IMG/VR virus record: IMGVR_UViG_3300005290_000045
Coordinates: 1-30,537 of that record
Reading direction: 5' to 3' (one strand)
Length of the DNA: 30,537 nucleotides
Origin: a virus
Shown: piece after piece, positions 1-6,288 of the stretch
Position numbering within the stretch: position 1 is the stretch's first letter
Layout: the number at the start of each line of letters is the position of its first letter
The notes under the pieces: model-generated
Database searches by the model: none
What the model was told of the DNA's origin: nothing
Seen by the model: the letters and a program-made list of their open reading frames with translations, nothing else
Made by a program: the position numbers and the translations under genes

Positions 1-35
1 GTTAGGGCGATGCCTTCACTTACAGACACTGCCAT
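1..35 (-). CDS. Possible 5' end of a CDS leaving the left edge
   Basis: On the minus strand an ATG at 35 (with an in-frame GTG at 29) follows a run of seven G, and the frame stays open to the window edge, giving residues MAVSVSEGIAL. The G-run sits one base before the ATG but seven bases before the GTG, so the GTG (starting MSVSEG) is the better-spaced start. It lies downstream of the other minus-strand genes of this operon. Only eleven codons are visible, so function and even reality are uncertain. Confidence 0.3.
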   Translation of the reverse strand, partial: MAVSVSEGIAL

Positions 36-86
36 GCCCCCCCACTGCGGCGCTGACTTTCGCTAACCGCACATCCTGTTCAGCGG

Positions 87-308
87 TCAGCGGTCAGCGT
101 CCGGCTGCGCCACGTTCTTCCCGTCATTGTCCGCACAATTCTCTGCGGCTGCGGCTGCGGCCAGCTGCTGCACCAGGACTATCCACGCCTGCCGCTGGTG
201 GATGCGCCGTGCCCGTTCTGCCGGTGGCAGGCGCAGCGCACGGCTGCGTTCATGGAAGGTGATGTCGTCCTGTATGAACTGGACCAGCTGCTGCAGTTCA
301 TCCTGCAT
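87..308 (-). CDS. Small helical protein, function unknown
   Basis: This encodes 73 residues if it starts at the ATG at 308, preceded by AAGGAG five bases upstream, which is the best ribosome binding site in this stretch. The frame stays open upstream to 419, but those extra residues cross a G-tract region and have no good ribosome binding site. The protein is rich in Gln, Ala and Arg and looks almost wholly helical, with a poly-Ala stretch near residue 50. It is the last complete gene of the leftward operon. I do not recognise a family. Confidence 0.6.
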   Translation of the reverse strand: MQDELQQLVQFIQDDITFHERSRALRLPPAERARRIHQRQAWIVLVQQLAAAAAAENCADNDGKNVAQPDADR

Positions 309-418
309 CTGCACTCCTTCCGCACCCGTGGTGGTAAGTGCCATTTTTGTGGGAGACATACCCATGCCGGTGGCTATGCCCCCCCTTCCTGGTAGCAGGT
401 GCCCCCTGCGCTGCGGCA

Positions 419-448
419 CCCATGCCCCCTACTGCCCCCATGCCCCAC
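419..448 (-). other. Potential G-quadruplex (minus strand)
   Basis: Read on the minus strand there are four G-runs of 4, 5, 5 and 3 bases separated by loops of about 3, 5 and 3 bases. This satisfies the canonical G-quadruplex pattern. Further G-runs lie on both sides (about 380-386 and 474-479). It lies between two small genes of the leftward operon, so the transcript carries the G-rich strand. Confidence 0.45.
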
Positions 449-480
449 GCTGCTGCGCCGTGCGCAGGTGGTGCCCCCCT

Positions 481-624
481 TCATTCCAGTGGTGGCAGGC
501 CAGCGTCACGCACCTTCTGCCGTTCCTGCTCTGCACGCCGTGCCTTCTGGTGGCCAGCTGACACCACGGACAGCAGCAGCGCCGCTGCCACTATCAGGAC
601 GCAGGCAATCAGCAGCACGGTCAT
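481..624 (-). CDS. Small single-pass membrane protein
   Basis: The ORF is 47 codons and starts at an ATG whose ATGA overlaps the stop of the upstream cupin gene, which suggests translational coupling. Residues 2-22 are a strongly hydrophobic helix rich in Leu, Val, Ile and Ala. The rest is a charged helix rich in Arg, Gln, Glu and Lys, ending GLPPLE. The arrangement of N-terminal membrane anchor and cytoplasmic coiled tail resembles phage spanin- or Rz-like and other small inner-membrane proteins, but no specific family is recognisable. Coupling and codon usage support it being real. Confidence 0.65.
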   Translation of the reverse strand: MTVLLIACVLIVAAALLLSVVSAGHQKARRAEQERQKVRDAGLPPLE

Positions 625-1040
625 TCACACGCTGGGTGGAACGTCCACGGCTGCAGGTATGGACCCACCATGAACAGGGTCCAGCAGTCTGGCGTCAGCA
701 GTTCAATACGGTGCTGGTCATCTGCCGTGAACACGTTCACGCTTCCAGGTTCATAGTCACGCACGGTGCTGACACCAGCCGTGCAGCGGTGTTCACGGTA
801 TGCGCCAGCCAGTATCAGAGACAGACCCCATGCCCATGGATGGGAATGCACTTCACCATCAGGGTCTGATGCCAGGAAGTGGTGTAGGTACATAGTGGAC
901 TTGGCCTGCTTGGTCAGCGGGTTCCAGCCGATAATGAAGTAGCGCAGCAGGTATGGCTTCCCTTGTGGCTGGATCTGCTGGGCGAATGTCTGCTTGGTGA
1001 TGCCTTCACACCAGCGCCGCATGTCCTGGTCATTCACCAT
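621..1040 (-). CDS. Cupin-fold protein
   Basis: The product is 139 residues from the ATG at 1040, which overlaps the HNH gene stop by 11 bases. The centre carries a cupin-like metal site: HH at 53-54, then H65-S-H67-P-W69 (pattern HxHPW), followed by the strand residues LSLILAGAYREH, and a later conserved His at 110. Small cupins of this HxHPW type are frequent phage accessory proteins of unknown role. It is not a TET/JBP-like dioxygenase by motif, since no HxD pair is visible. It is coupled downstream to the small membrane protein. The fold call is fairly firm, the substrate unknown. Confidence 0.65.
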   Translation of the reverse strand: MVNDQDMRRWCEGITKQTFAQQIQPQGKPYLLRYFIIGWNPLTKQAKSTMYLHHFLASDPDGEVHSHPWAWGLSLILAGAYREHRCTAGVSTVRDYEPGSVNVFTADDQHRIELLTPDCWTLFMVGPYLQPWTFHPACE

Positions 1041-1374
1041 GTCCCTGTTCTCTCTGTGTCTTCTCTGTGTGATGCACCTTGCACAGACCCTGCAGGTTAT
1101 GCCGTGACCAGAACAGCAGCGGGTCACCGTGGTGCGGCGTGATGTGGTCCACGTCCACCGCTGCGGTCACTCTGCCTGCTGCACGGCAGTCCACGCACAG
1201 TGGCTGGTCACGCAGTACCTGTGACCGCAGACCCCATACCGGATGACGCCAGCGTGCAATGCGGTACCACGCACGCCACGGCTGCAGCTGGTCCCGTGTC
1301 TGGTCATGCGCAGCGCACGGTCCAAGGACTGGGCATCCTGGGGCACGGCACGGTGGCAGTGGTGCGCTGGGCAT
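1030..1374 (-). CDS. HNH endonuclease
   Basis: This is a 114-residue protein. The C-terminal half has a Cys pair (CVDC at 61-64), the HNH core VDVDHI with His 78, the central HNL Asn near 94, and the LCKVHH segment at 98-103 that completes the metal site. It starts at an ATG forming TGATG with the stop of the upstream gene; a GTG at 1377 is an alternative. Small HNH proteins in HK97-type phages often stimulate terminase cleavage at cos, but those usually lie beside the terminase. Here it is far from the terminase at 25.5-29.4 kb, so packaging is only one possibility and a nicking or restriction role is another. Confidence 0.85.
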   Translation of the reverse strand: MPSAPLPPCRAPGCPVLGPCAAHDQTRDQLQPWRAWYRIARWRHPVWGLRSQVLRDQPLCVDCRAAGRVTAAVDVDHITPHHGDPLLFWSRHNLQGLCKVHHTEKTQREQGHGE

Positions 1375-1868
1375 CACCTGTGGCCACGCAGCAGGTGCTG
1401 TTCCAGTCCATAGGTAGGGCCGTGCCCTAAGTCCTTTAGCCGTTCTGGTGTCAGTAGTTCAGACGCCAGCGCATACCCAGTAAAGGAGAAGTCCGGCCAG
1501 TCCACAATCATCAGCACGTAAGTATCAGCGGCCAGCAGCTGCTTATGATGCACGGCCAATAGCCGACCGTGCTGGTGCTGCGTGGCTTTCACGTCAATAG
1601 TCTCGCCAAAGTGTGAACAGCAGTCTGCTGTGCCACGGCGTGGCGTGATGTCAAAGTCTGGATACAGATTGAATTGCTTGCATAGTGCCATCTCAGCGCC
1701 ATAGCCATTGACGTTGACTACTTCGGATGACTGGTGCGGCGTGATACGTGTGTTAGGGAACCGCAGCCGCTGGCAGACTTCATTTCGCTGTTTTCCCATC
1801 CAGCGTGCGATACGCTGTTCCTGTTCATTCAGGGTGATGCGCGGTCTGCCGTTGCCATTCATACCCAT
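1374..1868 (-). CDS. PD-(D/E)XK nuclease-like protein
   Basis: The 164-residue product has an N-terminal helical stretch followed by a core with the spacing of a PD-(D/E)XK nuclease: Glu59 in GYGAEMAL, Asp82 in GTADC, then Asp92-x-Lys94 in ETIDVKAT. The middle segment VLMIVDWPDFSFTGYA is typical of the last strands of these folds. It overlaps the HNH gene by one base. Such proteins occur in phage accessory modules, and whether this one cuts DNA is not shown. The start at 1868 lacks a strong ribosome binding site; an ATG at 1862 is an alternative. Confidence 0.6.
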   Translation of the reverse strand: MGMNGNGRPRITLNEQEQRIARWMGKQRNEVCQRLRFPNTRITPHQSSEVVNVNGYGAEMALCKQFNLYPDFDITPRRGTADCCSHFGETIDVKATQHQHGRLLAVHHKQLLAADTYVLMIVDWPDFSFTGYALASELLTPERLKDLGHGPTYGLEQHLLRGHR

Positions 1869-1881
1869 GGCTTTATCTGAC

Positions 1882-2256
1882 TCACACCAGCACGGGATCA
1901 GGCAGCGGCACGGCTGTCCATGTGGGACGCCACAGGTGCAGCACGTTTGGGTGCATGTTCACGTAGTCCGCACGGCGTGGATGCAGCTGCATCACCGCAT
2001 CGTCGTCGTCCCAAAATAGATCCTTCACGTGACACATCTCCCGCCAGTTTGGCGTGCGTGTCTGCGTGCCACGGCGTGCATGCACACTGACGTGTTCCCA
2101 GCCAGCGCCGTCACTCGCCAGCATGAACAGGTTCCATCCAGGTTCAACAGACGGCACAGCGAACGCGCCGTTATTGCCATCCGTCCTGTCAGACAGCAGC
2201 TGCTGCGGTGCCGCTGCAGCCAGTGTCAGCCGTGCAAGTTCAGGCACGTGAAACAT
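1882..2256 (-). CDS. Phage-conserved protein, DUF7694-like
   Basis: This encodes about 124 residues from the ATG at 2256, with GGAAG just upstream; a GTG at 2262 overlapping the previous stop is the alternative. The second half has a distinctive signature: WEHVSVHA, then TPNWREMCHVKDLFWDD, then a VMQLHP block, YVNMHP, and LHLWRPT. From memory this matches a family widespread in phages and bacteria that I believe is named DUF7694. Its function is unknown. It sits between a small basic protein and the nuclease-like gene. Confidence 0.75.
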   Translation of the reverse strand: MFHVPELARLTLAAAAPQQLLSDRTDGNNGAFAVPSVEPGWNLFMLASDGAGWEHVSVHARRGTQTRTPNWREMCHVKDLFWDDDDAVMQLHPRRADYVNMHPNVLHLWRPTWTAVPLPDPVLV

Positions 2257-2258
2257 GG

Positions 2259-2405
2259 TCACTTCCGTGGTCTGTGTTTGCGCCCAGTGGCTGCGTGGTG
2301 CTTGGCACCGCTGTCTGCTTCCATGGTCGCCTTCCTGATGTCCTCACTGTTGATGTCTTCAAGGGCAGTCCGAATGGCGTTATAGACACCACGCTGCCGC
2401 CCCAC
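2259..2405 (-). CDS. Small basic protein
   Basis: This 48-codon frame opens at a GTG at 2405 and stops at 2259 in a GTGA overlap with a potential start of the next gene. It fills what would otherwise be a 150-bp gap in a gap-free operon. The product begins VGRQRGVYNAIRTALED, is highly charged and ends in a basic cluster (GRKHRPRK). No membrane segment or metal motif is seen. No family is recognised. The lack of a clear ribosome binding site lowers confidence. Confidence 0.5.
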   Translation of the reverse strand: MGRQRGVYNAIRTALEDINSEDIRKATMEADSGAKHHAATGRKHRPRK

Positions 2406-2415
2406 ACGCTTGCAG

Positions 2416-2682
2416 TCAGTCCAGCTTCTTCACCACTGGCGCATAGTCCAGTGGTTCACCCACTGCCGCAGACAGCGCACTGACCAGCATGGCAATGTGG
2501 ACATACAGCTGACGGCGTGGTGTCCGTGCCGCACGCACTTCATCCGCATAGAAGTGCAGGATGATGCGAGCCATGGCCCCATAGTCCTGGTCCAGCCGTG
2601 CAGCCGTGATGTGTCCCAACAGTCTGGTGTCATCCGTGGTGCTGCCGGTATCTAGTGGCTGTCTGTTGCCGTGGCGTGTCAT
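2416..2682 (-). CDS. Small helical protein, function unknown
   Basis: The 88-residue protein starts at an ATG in an ATGA overlap with the upstream zinc-protein gene. It is mainly helical, with an amphipathic middle (residues 35-60) and a short C-terminal tail ending VVKKLD. There is no metal motif and no membrane helix. Codon usage agrees with its neighbours. I do not recognise it. Confidence 0.65.
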   Translation of the reverse strand: MTRHGNRQPLDTGSTTDDTRLLGHITAARLDQDYGAMARIILHFYADEVRAARTPRRQLYVHIAMLVSALSAAVGEPLDYAPVVKKLD

Positions 2683-2870
2683 GTGGGCAGTCCTGCCTTC
2701 CGCAGCAGCGGCAGCACGTCCACCTGACGCACGCTGCGCTGCTTCTTCTGCTTATCCTTGGGTGGCTTCAGCGTCAGCCTGCCACCACAGTCCGTGAACG
2801 GGCAGCGGTCATACACATCCAGACACGCTTCAGTCCACTTGGTGTGGCAGGTATTGCAGAACAGGGTCAC
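2679..2870 (-). CDS. Small zinc-ribbon protein
   Basis: This is a 63-residue protein with CxxC at Cys5-Cys8 (FCNTC), then Cys23 and Cys28 (CPFTDC), followed by GGRLTLKPPKD and a basic C-terminal tail. The Cys pairs suggest a zinc ribbon for nucleic-acid or protein contact. It starts at a GTG in a GTGA overlap with the previous stop, with GGGAGA eight bases upstream. Such short zinc ribbons are common in phage early operons, and no specific function can be given. Confidence 0.7.
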   Translation of the reverse strand: MTLFCNTCHTKWTEACLDVYDRCPFTDCGGRLTLKPPKDKQKKQRSVRQVDVLPLLRKAGLPT

Positions 2871-3529
2871 GGCTGTTCTCCCGCGTCATCACGCTTGCGC
2901 AGCCACAGCAGCAGCGCCGCACCGCTGATGTCCGGCGCATCACCACTGGTGTCCGCAGGTGGCGTGGCTGTTCCAGGTAGCACGTCCACGTCAATGTCAC
3001 CCTTGGCACGCATGCTGGTCAGAGACTCCACCACGATGGGCAAGTTCACCGGACCATGCGCACGCAGCGGTGCGGCCAGTGCTTCCTGCATGGTGGCCAT
3101 CTGTGAAGTCAGTGGTGCCACAGCCGCGTCAATCATGGCCTGCACCTGTTCTTCAGTGATGCCAGCCGGTGGCTGCGTGCCGCTGCCGCTGTCACCCGGC
3201 GTCACCACAGGTGGACCACCCAGGTCACGCCATTCCCACAGCAGTGTTCCTGGTGTCGGGCCATCACGCAGCGGACTGACCGGGTGCGAGTAGTACCCAA
3301 GTTCATCAGGCGCAGCGGTGGGCAGGAACATCCGGCCAGCAATGCGGCCATCCGTGCCTATCTGCTGCGTCAGTGCGTGATGGGGCATGGATGCGTCTGG
3401 CACCTGATACTGTGGCAGTCCTGCTGGAATAGTGCTGGCACCCAGCACCGCTTCATAGTCATCCGCAGGTTGACCGGGTGACTTCTGAATGACCGAGAAG
3501 AAGTACAGCCCGTAGTCTTGAATATTCAT
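2867..3529 (-). CDS. Hypothetical phage protein, 220 aa
   Basis: The start is the ATG at 3529, preceded by AGGGGAGAAC, a good ribosome binding site. The N-terminal third is mixed strand and loop (MNIQDYGLYFFSVI...). The middle is a Pro/Gly/Thr-rich linker (about 95-125), followed by the helical segment GITEEQVQAMIDAAV near 125-140, a pattern seen in phage structural and adaptor proteins. The C-terminus is disordered, then has a short hydrophobic stretch (ISGAALLLWLRKR) that could be a membrane-proximal helix. I do not recognise the family. Its place among accessory genes is unusual if it is structural. Confidence 0.65.
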   Translation of the reverse strand: MNIQDYGLYFFSVIQKSPGQPADDYEAVLGASTIPAGLPQYQVPDASMPHHALTQQIGTDGRIAGRMFLPTAAPDELGYYSHPVSPLRDGPTPGTLLWEWRDLGGPPVVTPGDSGSGTQPPAGITEEQVQAMIDAAVAPLTSQMATMQEALAAPLRAHGPVNLPIVVESLTSMRAKGDIDVDVLPGTATPPADTSGDAPDISGAALLLWLRKRDDAGEQP

Positions 3530-3539
3530 GTTCTCCCCT

Positions 3540-3707
3540 TCAGATCAGCAGTCCTGCCCAGCGCAGGACAATGAACACGGCAATGACCAGGAACACCAAA
3601 TCAATCAGCAGCAGCACCCGTGGTGGATGTGATGCTGACGTGAACACGGTGCGCAGCGCGAACCACAGCACCACCAGCAGCAGCAGTGTGAACAGCAGCG
3701 TGATCAT
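3540..3707 (-). CDS. Small two-helix membrane protein (holin-like size)
   Basis: This 55-codon ORF starts with an ATGA overlap to the stop of the upstream zinc protein and ends just before the next gene's ribosome binding site. Two hydrophobic segments are evident: residues 2-22, and residues 32-54 (starting VLLLIDLVFLVIAVF), separated by a short polar loop with Ser, His and Pro. Length and topology are compatible with a small holin or another inner-membrane effector. No endolysin gene is adjacent, so a holin role is only an inference. Confidence 0.7.
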   Translation of the reverse strand: MITLLFTLLLLVVLWFALRTVFTSASHPPRVLLLIDLVFLVIAVFIVLRWAGLLI

Positions 3708-3943
3708 TGCGGTCTTCTCCCGTATGCGGATGACTGCAGCAGCTGCTGCTGCGCCATCTGTGCGCAGAACGTGGCGGCGCAGCGCCAGCCACAGAATGTG
3801 GCATCAAGTCCACAGTCACAGTCTTCCGTGGTGACTGGTTCCACCCATCGGACTTCCATCCAGTCCAGCGGCAGCGCCGCGTCTTCCGGCAGGTCCAGAC
3901 TGCGGCCACAGTGGTCACACGTCAGGTGCATCAGTCTGCCCAT
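3704..3943 (-). CDS. Small Cys-rich zinc-binding protein
   Basis: This encodes 79 residues from the ATG at 3943; a GTG one codon upstream is possible. GGAAGGGGG lies five bases before the ATG. Metal ligands appear as CDHC (Cys9, Cys12), CDC (Cys42, Cys44) and CxxxC (Cys51, Cys55), an arrangement typical of a treble-clef or double zinc ribbon. The tail is Gln-rich. The gene is coupled by ATGA to the downstream two-helix membrane protein. Function unknown. Confidence 0.7.
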   Translation of the reverse strand: MGRLMHLTCDHCGRSLDLPEDAALPLDWMEVRWVEPVTTEDCDCGLDATFCGWRCAATFCAQMAQQQLLQSSAYGRRPQ

Positions 3944-4050
3944 CACTGCCCCCTTCCACTAACATCCGGCGCACAGGTTCCCCATGCGGCTGTCCGTCCT
4001 GCCGAGAGCCAGACAGACACATACTGTGCGCCAGAACCGTGGCGGCCACG

Positions 4051-4326
4051 TCAGTCACGTGGCACAGCCGTGTTCCGTGCAATGTAGCGGCGCAGACCGG
4101 CACGGGTGAACTTCACCAGCCTGCCCACCCTGACGTATTCAATGCGGCTGCGTGATACCCAATTGAACAGGGTGCCACGCTTCACGCCGAGTATCTCAGC
4201 TGCCTGATCCACGTCTAACAGCCGGTCATCATCCGCACTGCTGGTGGTGCGTGGGAGAAGTACTGGCCTGATGTCAGCGGCTGCAAGTTTCGGCATGGTC
4301 CTGGTTCCCTTCTTCCGTGTCTTCAT
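4051..4326 (-). CDS. Excisionase-like helix-turn-helix DNA-binding protein
   Basis: The 91-residue protein has a C-terminal domain that fits the MerR-like HTH_17/excisionase family: LLDVDQAAEILGV, then KRGTLFNWVSR, then the wing IEYVRVGRLVKFTRAGLRRYI. This family includes phage Xis proteins and small regulators. I chose the ATG at 4326 because AAGGA stands five bases upstream, though this overlaps the previous gene by 53 bases; the ATG at 4296 is the alternative and keeps the whole domain. With an integrase in the same window, an excision role is plausible but unproven. Confidence 0.75.
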   Translation of the reverse strand: MKTRKKGTRTMPKLAAADIRPVLLPRTTSSADDDRLLDVDQAAEILGVKRGTLFNWVSRSRIEYVRVGRLVKFTRAGLRRYIARNTAVPRD

Positions 4327-4516
4327 GTGCTTCCTTCCGCAGCAGCTGCAGCGTGGACGCCACACGCTTCAGCGCCACAGCCACGTCACGCAGCGTGTCC
4401 CGTTCACGGCTGGTCAGCGGCAGGTGTGCATCATCAGCCGTGTCCAGCATGGCCACTGCCCGTGTCATCAGCACGGCGCTGCGCCGTTCCACGGCGGTCA
4501 TGGGTGCGTGTCTCAT
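4274..4516 (-). CDS. Small helical protein, function unknown
   Basis: This 80-residue protein is coupled to the upstream coiled-coil gene by an ATGA overlap. It consists of two likely helices (about residues 8-27 and 34-65) with a Glu/Asp-rich tail. The last 17 codons also encode the start of the excisionase-like gene in another frame if the upstream start of that gene is used. No recognised motif. Confidence 0.6.
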   Translation of the reverse strand: MRHAPMTAVERRSAVLMTRAVAMLDTADDAHLPLTSRERDTLRDVAVALKRVASTLQLLRKEAHEDTEEGNQDHAETCSR

Positions 4517-4749
4517 CGCAGTGATTCTTCCGTGCGTTCAATGGTCAGCAGCAGCCGCTGCATGGCAGCCGTGTGCTGGCGTATTTCATGGGTCAGCGCA
4601 GCGTGAAACATATCCAGCAGCTGCGTGCGTGCCTGCAGATCAGTCACTTCCGCAGTCAGTGCCTGCACCACTGCTTCCGCTGCAGCGCACCGTGCTTCCA
4701 CGGTCTTCAGCCGTCCACTTGGCGTGTGGTCTTCTTGCAGGTCAGTCAC
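4513..4749 (-). CDS. Small coiled-coil protein
   Basis: The product is 78 residues with heptad-like Leu/Ala/Val spacing from about 15 to 75 and many Glu, Gln and Arg residues, so a long coiled coil is likely. It starts at a GTG overlapping the previous stop by eight bases, and its end overlaps the next gene. Probably a small oligomeric accessory protein; the family is not recognised. Confidence 0.6.
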   Translation of the reverse strand: MTDLQEDHTPSGRLKTVEARCAAAEAVVQALTAEVTDLQARTQLLDMFHAALTHEIRQHTAAMQRLLLTIERTEESLR

Positions 4750-5215
4750 GCTGCACGTCCTGTGGTGTCTCTGCCCGTGCCTTCTTCTGCCGGTGAAGCG
4801 TGCGCAGCTGTTCTATCAGCGCCACCGTGGCGTATCGCTCCCGTGTGGTCATCAGCTGTGGTTCTGCGGATGGCATGGCCTTCATGGGTGGTGGCGTGCC
4901 GAACCGCTGCCGCAGCTGGGACAGTGCTGCCCGTGCTTCTTCCGTGGTCAGTGGCTGCACCTGCGGCTGTTCCTGGTGCGGCGCTGCTGGCAGTGGTGAT
5001 GGCCGCTGGCCTTGCAGCGCACGGTCCACCTGCGTCATGGCATCCGACAGCAGTGACAGCGGCTGTGGATACGTCAGACCCAGCTGGATGACGCGGCACT
5101 TGATACGTTCCCGCCATTTGGCGTCGTCCATGGACAGGTCTGCTTCTAGTAACTGGCGTGCTATAGCGCACAGCTGCCGCAGCTGCACTGGCTTCCGCTG
5201 GTGGAAGGACTGCAT
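4742..5215 (-). CDS. Hypothetical protein, 157 aa
   Basis: It starts at the ATG at 5215, with AAGGAG nine bases upstream; the frame is open further upstream, but that part has no ribosome binding site. The N-terminal half is helical (FHQRKPVQLRQLCAIARQ...), followed by a Pro/Gln-rich linker at about 78-98 and a C-terminal helical region rich in Arg, Leu and Glu. It is the first gene after the only sizeable gap inside the leftward operon, so it may have its own promoter. No family recognised. Confidence 0.65.
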   Translation of the reverse strand: MQSFHQRKPVQLRQLCAIARQLLEADLSMDDAKWRERIKCRVIQLGLTYPQPLSLLSDAMTQVDRALQGQRPSPLPAAPHQEQPQVQPLTTEEARAALSQLRQRFGTPPPMKAMPSAEPQLMTTRERYATVALIEQLRTLHRQKKARAETPQDVQRD

Positions 5216-5391
5216 TGCGTTCTTCTCCTTCAGCGTGTGCATTCCCGGCGTCTGCGTCGGGTAGGTATTTACTGGTTGTACGGATCAGCAATGGCTTCTC
5301 TACTTAAAGCTGGTTCTGTCTAGTACTTCTTCTTAGTACCTGTACCTTGCCAATGTGTAAGACCCCTTACATTGTCCGCTTTCGTATGAAG
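5216..5391. promoter_or_regulatory. Intra-operon gap with inverted and direct repeats
   Basis: This 176-bp gap is more AT-rich than its surroundings. It holds a perfect six-base stem (5356-5361 with 5366-5371, TGTAAG/CTTACA), a five-base inverted repeat GTACT/AGTAC (5323-5327, 5335-5339), and the first of two copies of CCGCTTTCG (5376-5384; the second, at 5397-5405, overlaps the end of the next gene). No convincing -35/-10 pair was found on the minus strand. The features suggest a regulatory site or processing point separating the recombination/replication genes from the accessory genes. Confidence 0.4.
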
Positions 5392-5751
5392 TCATTCCGC
5401 TTTCGCCTTCCGGTATTGCGCCATGTACTTGCGGCTGCGCTCACGCCTAACCCGTTCCGCTGCAGCAGTTGGGTTGTATTCATGGAAGTCATGGATTTGA
5501 TAGCCACCCTTCACCTTTCGCCATAGCCTGACACCACGTGCGCACATGGCTTCAGCGACCAAACTGCACTTTGAAATGGCACCACAAGACGCCACTGCCT
5601 TCAGCGGGATGAACCCGTCAGTCAGGTGCTGGCGTGCGTAAGCGATGCCCCATAAGTGAAGGTGGATGATAGTGGATGAACCACGTGCGCCTAGACGTGC
5701 GCCAGCCTTCATTACCTTTGGGTGCGTCAGCAGACTGTCGTGGACAACCAT
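5392..5751 (-). CDS. Replication-organiser-like DNA-binding protein
   Basis: The protein has 119 residues from the ATG at 5751, preceded by AGGTG six bases upstream; a GTG at 5760 coupled by GTGA to the previous stop is the alternative. The opening MVVHDSLLTHPKVMKAG and the later HLWGIAYARQHLTDGFIP, then GGYQIHDFHEYNPT and a basic Arg-rich tail, follow the N-terminal winged-helix pattern of phage replication initiators and DnaD/O-like proteins. It is shorter than a full replication initiator, and no helicase-loader domain is present. It lies just after the recombination genes. Confidence 0.6.
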   Translation of the reverse strand: MVVHDSLLTHPKVMKAGARLGARGSSTIIHLHLWGIAYARQHLTDGFIPLKAVASCGAISKCSLVAEAMCARGVRLWRKVKGGYQIHDFHEYNPTAAAERVRRERSRKYMAQYRKAKAE

Positions 5752-5756
5752 CCATG

Positions 5757-6287
5757 TCACCTATCTGTCAGCAATGTGTCAGCAATTTGTTTTGTGCCGT
5801 CCCGAAATATCAGGGACTGCCAGACACGCAGTGGACGCCTGTGGTGCGCTGGTCTGCGTGACTCTAATCTGTCTCCAGTCAATCGGATAAGGCCATCACG
5901 GGCAGCTGACCGAAACACGCCACCCAGCGCAGACGGATTGCACCGCTGCACGGCAGCCGCACCAAGTTCCGCCCACAGATCGTCACTGGTCAACAGCGGC
6001 TGACGGCGTGCGATGACGTAGATGCCACGCACCATGTCCATCTTCCAGTCATCAGCGGCACGGTCACCGGACTGCTGGCAGCCAGCGTCTGACAGCTGCG
6101 CCGCACGTGCGGCGTCCAGCACGGGTTCATCAGCCGCAGCGTGGATGCGCAGTCCTGGTGTCCAGTGTTCCTGCCCGGTGGCAGGGTCAGCATCCATGTG
6201 CGCTTCCACGTGTCCCTGCTTCCCGTCACAGCGGTGACCGGGACCAGGACGTGCGCCACCACAGAACAGGCAGTGTGCTTCTTCCAT
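5757..6287 (-). CDS. Winged-helix protein with N-terminal zinc motif
   Basis: This 176-residue protein begins HCLFCGG and later has a Cys in HRCDGK, suggesting a small zinc-binding N-terminus. The C-terminal half (about 85-165) contains PLLTSDDLWAELG, then NPSALGGVFRSAARDGLI and ESRRPAHHRRPLRVW, a winged-helix pattern seen in phage proteins near replication genes. It follows the Sak4-like gene by one base. A role in replication or gene control is an inference from the fold and neighbours. Confidence 0.6.
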   Translation of the reverse strand: MEEAHCLFCGGARPGPGHRCDGKQGHVEAHMDADPATGQEHWTPGLRIHAAADEPVLDAARAAQLSDAGCQQSGDRAADDWKMDMVRGIYVIARRQPLLTSDDLWAELGAAAVQRCNPSALGGVFRSAARDGLIRLTGDRLESRRPAHHRRPLRVWQSLIFRDGTKQIADTLLTDR

Positions 6288-6288
6288 G

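Noticed and set aside
374-484. Gly-rich 36-codon frame coupled by ATGA to the small membrane protein
   Set aside because: Its codons (CAT, AGG, GGG) differ from the rest and the sequence is explained by G-tracts. Probably not translated.
621-1040. TET/JBP-type dioxygenase as partner of the glycosyltransferase
   Set aside because: The metal motif is HxHPW of a cupin, without the HxD and distal His/Arg pattern of TET/JBP enzymes.
3915-4103. 62-codon minus frame between the excisionase-like and zinc-protein genes
   Set aside because: It overlaps the start of the next gene by about 30 bases and has atypical composition with no start site.
4746-5291. 181-codon minus frame overlapping 4742-5215
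   Set aside because: It is Ala/Arg/Thr-rich with a frame-shifted composition; the alternative frame has a proper ribosome binding site and coupling.
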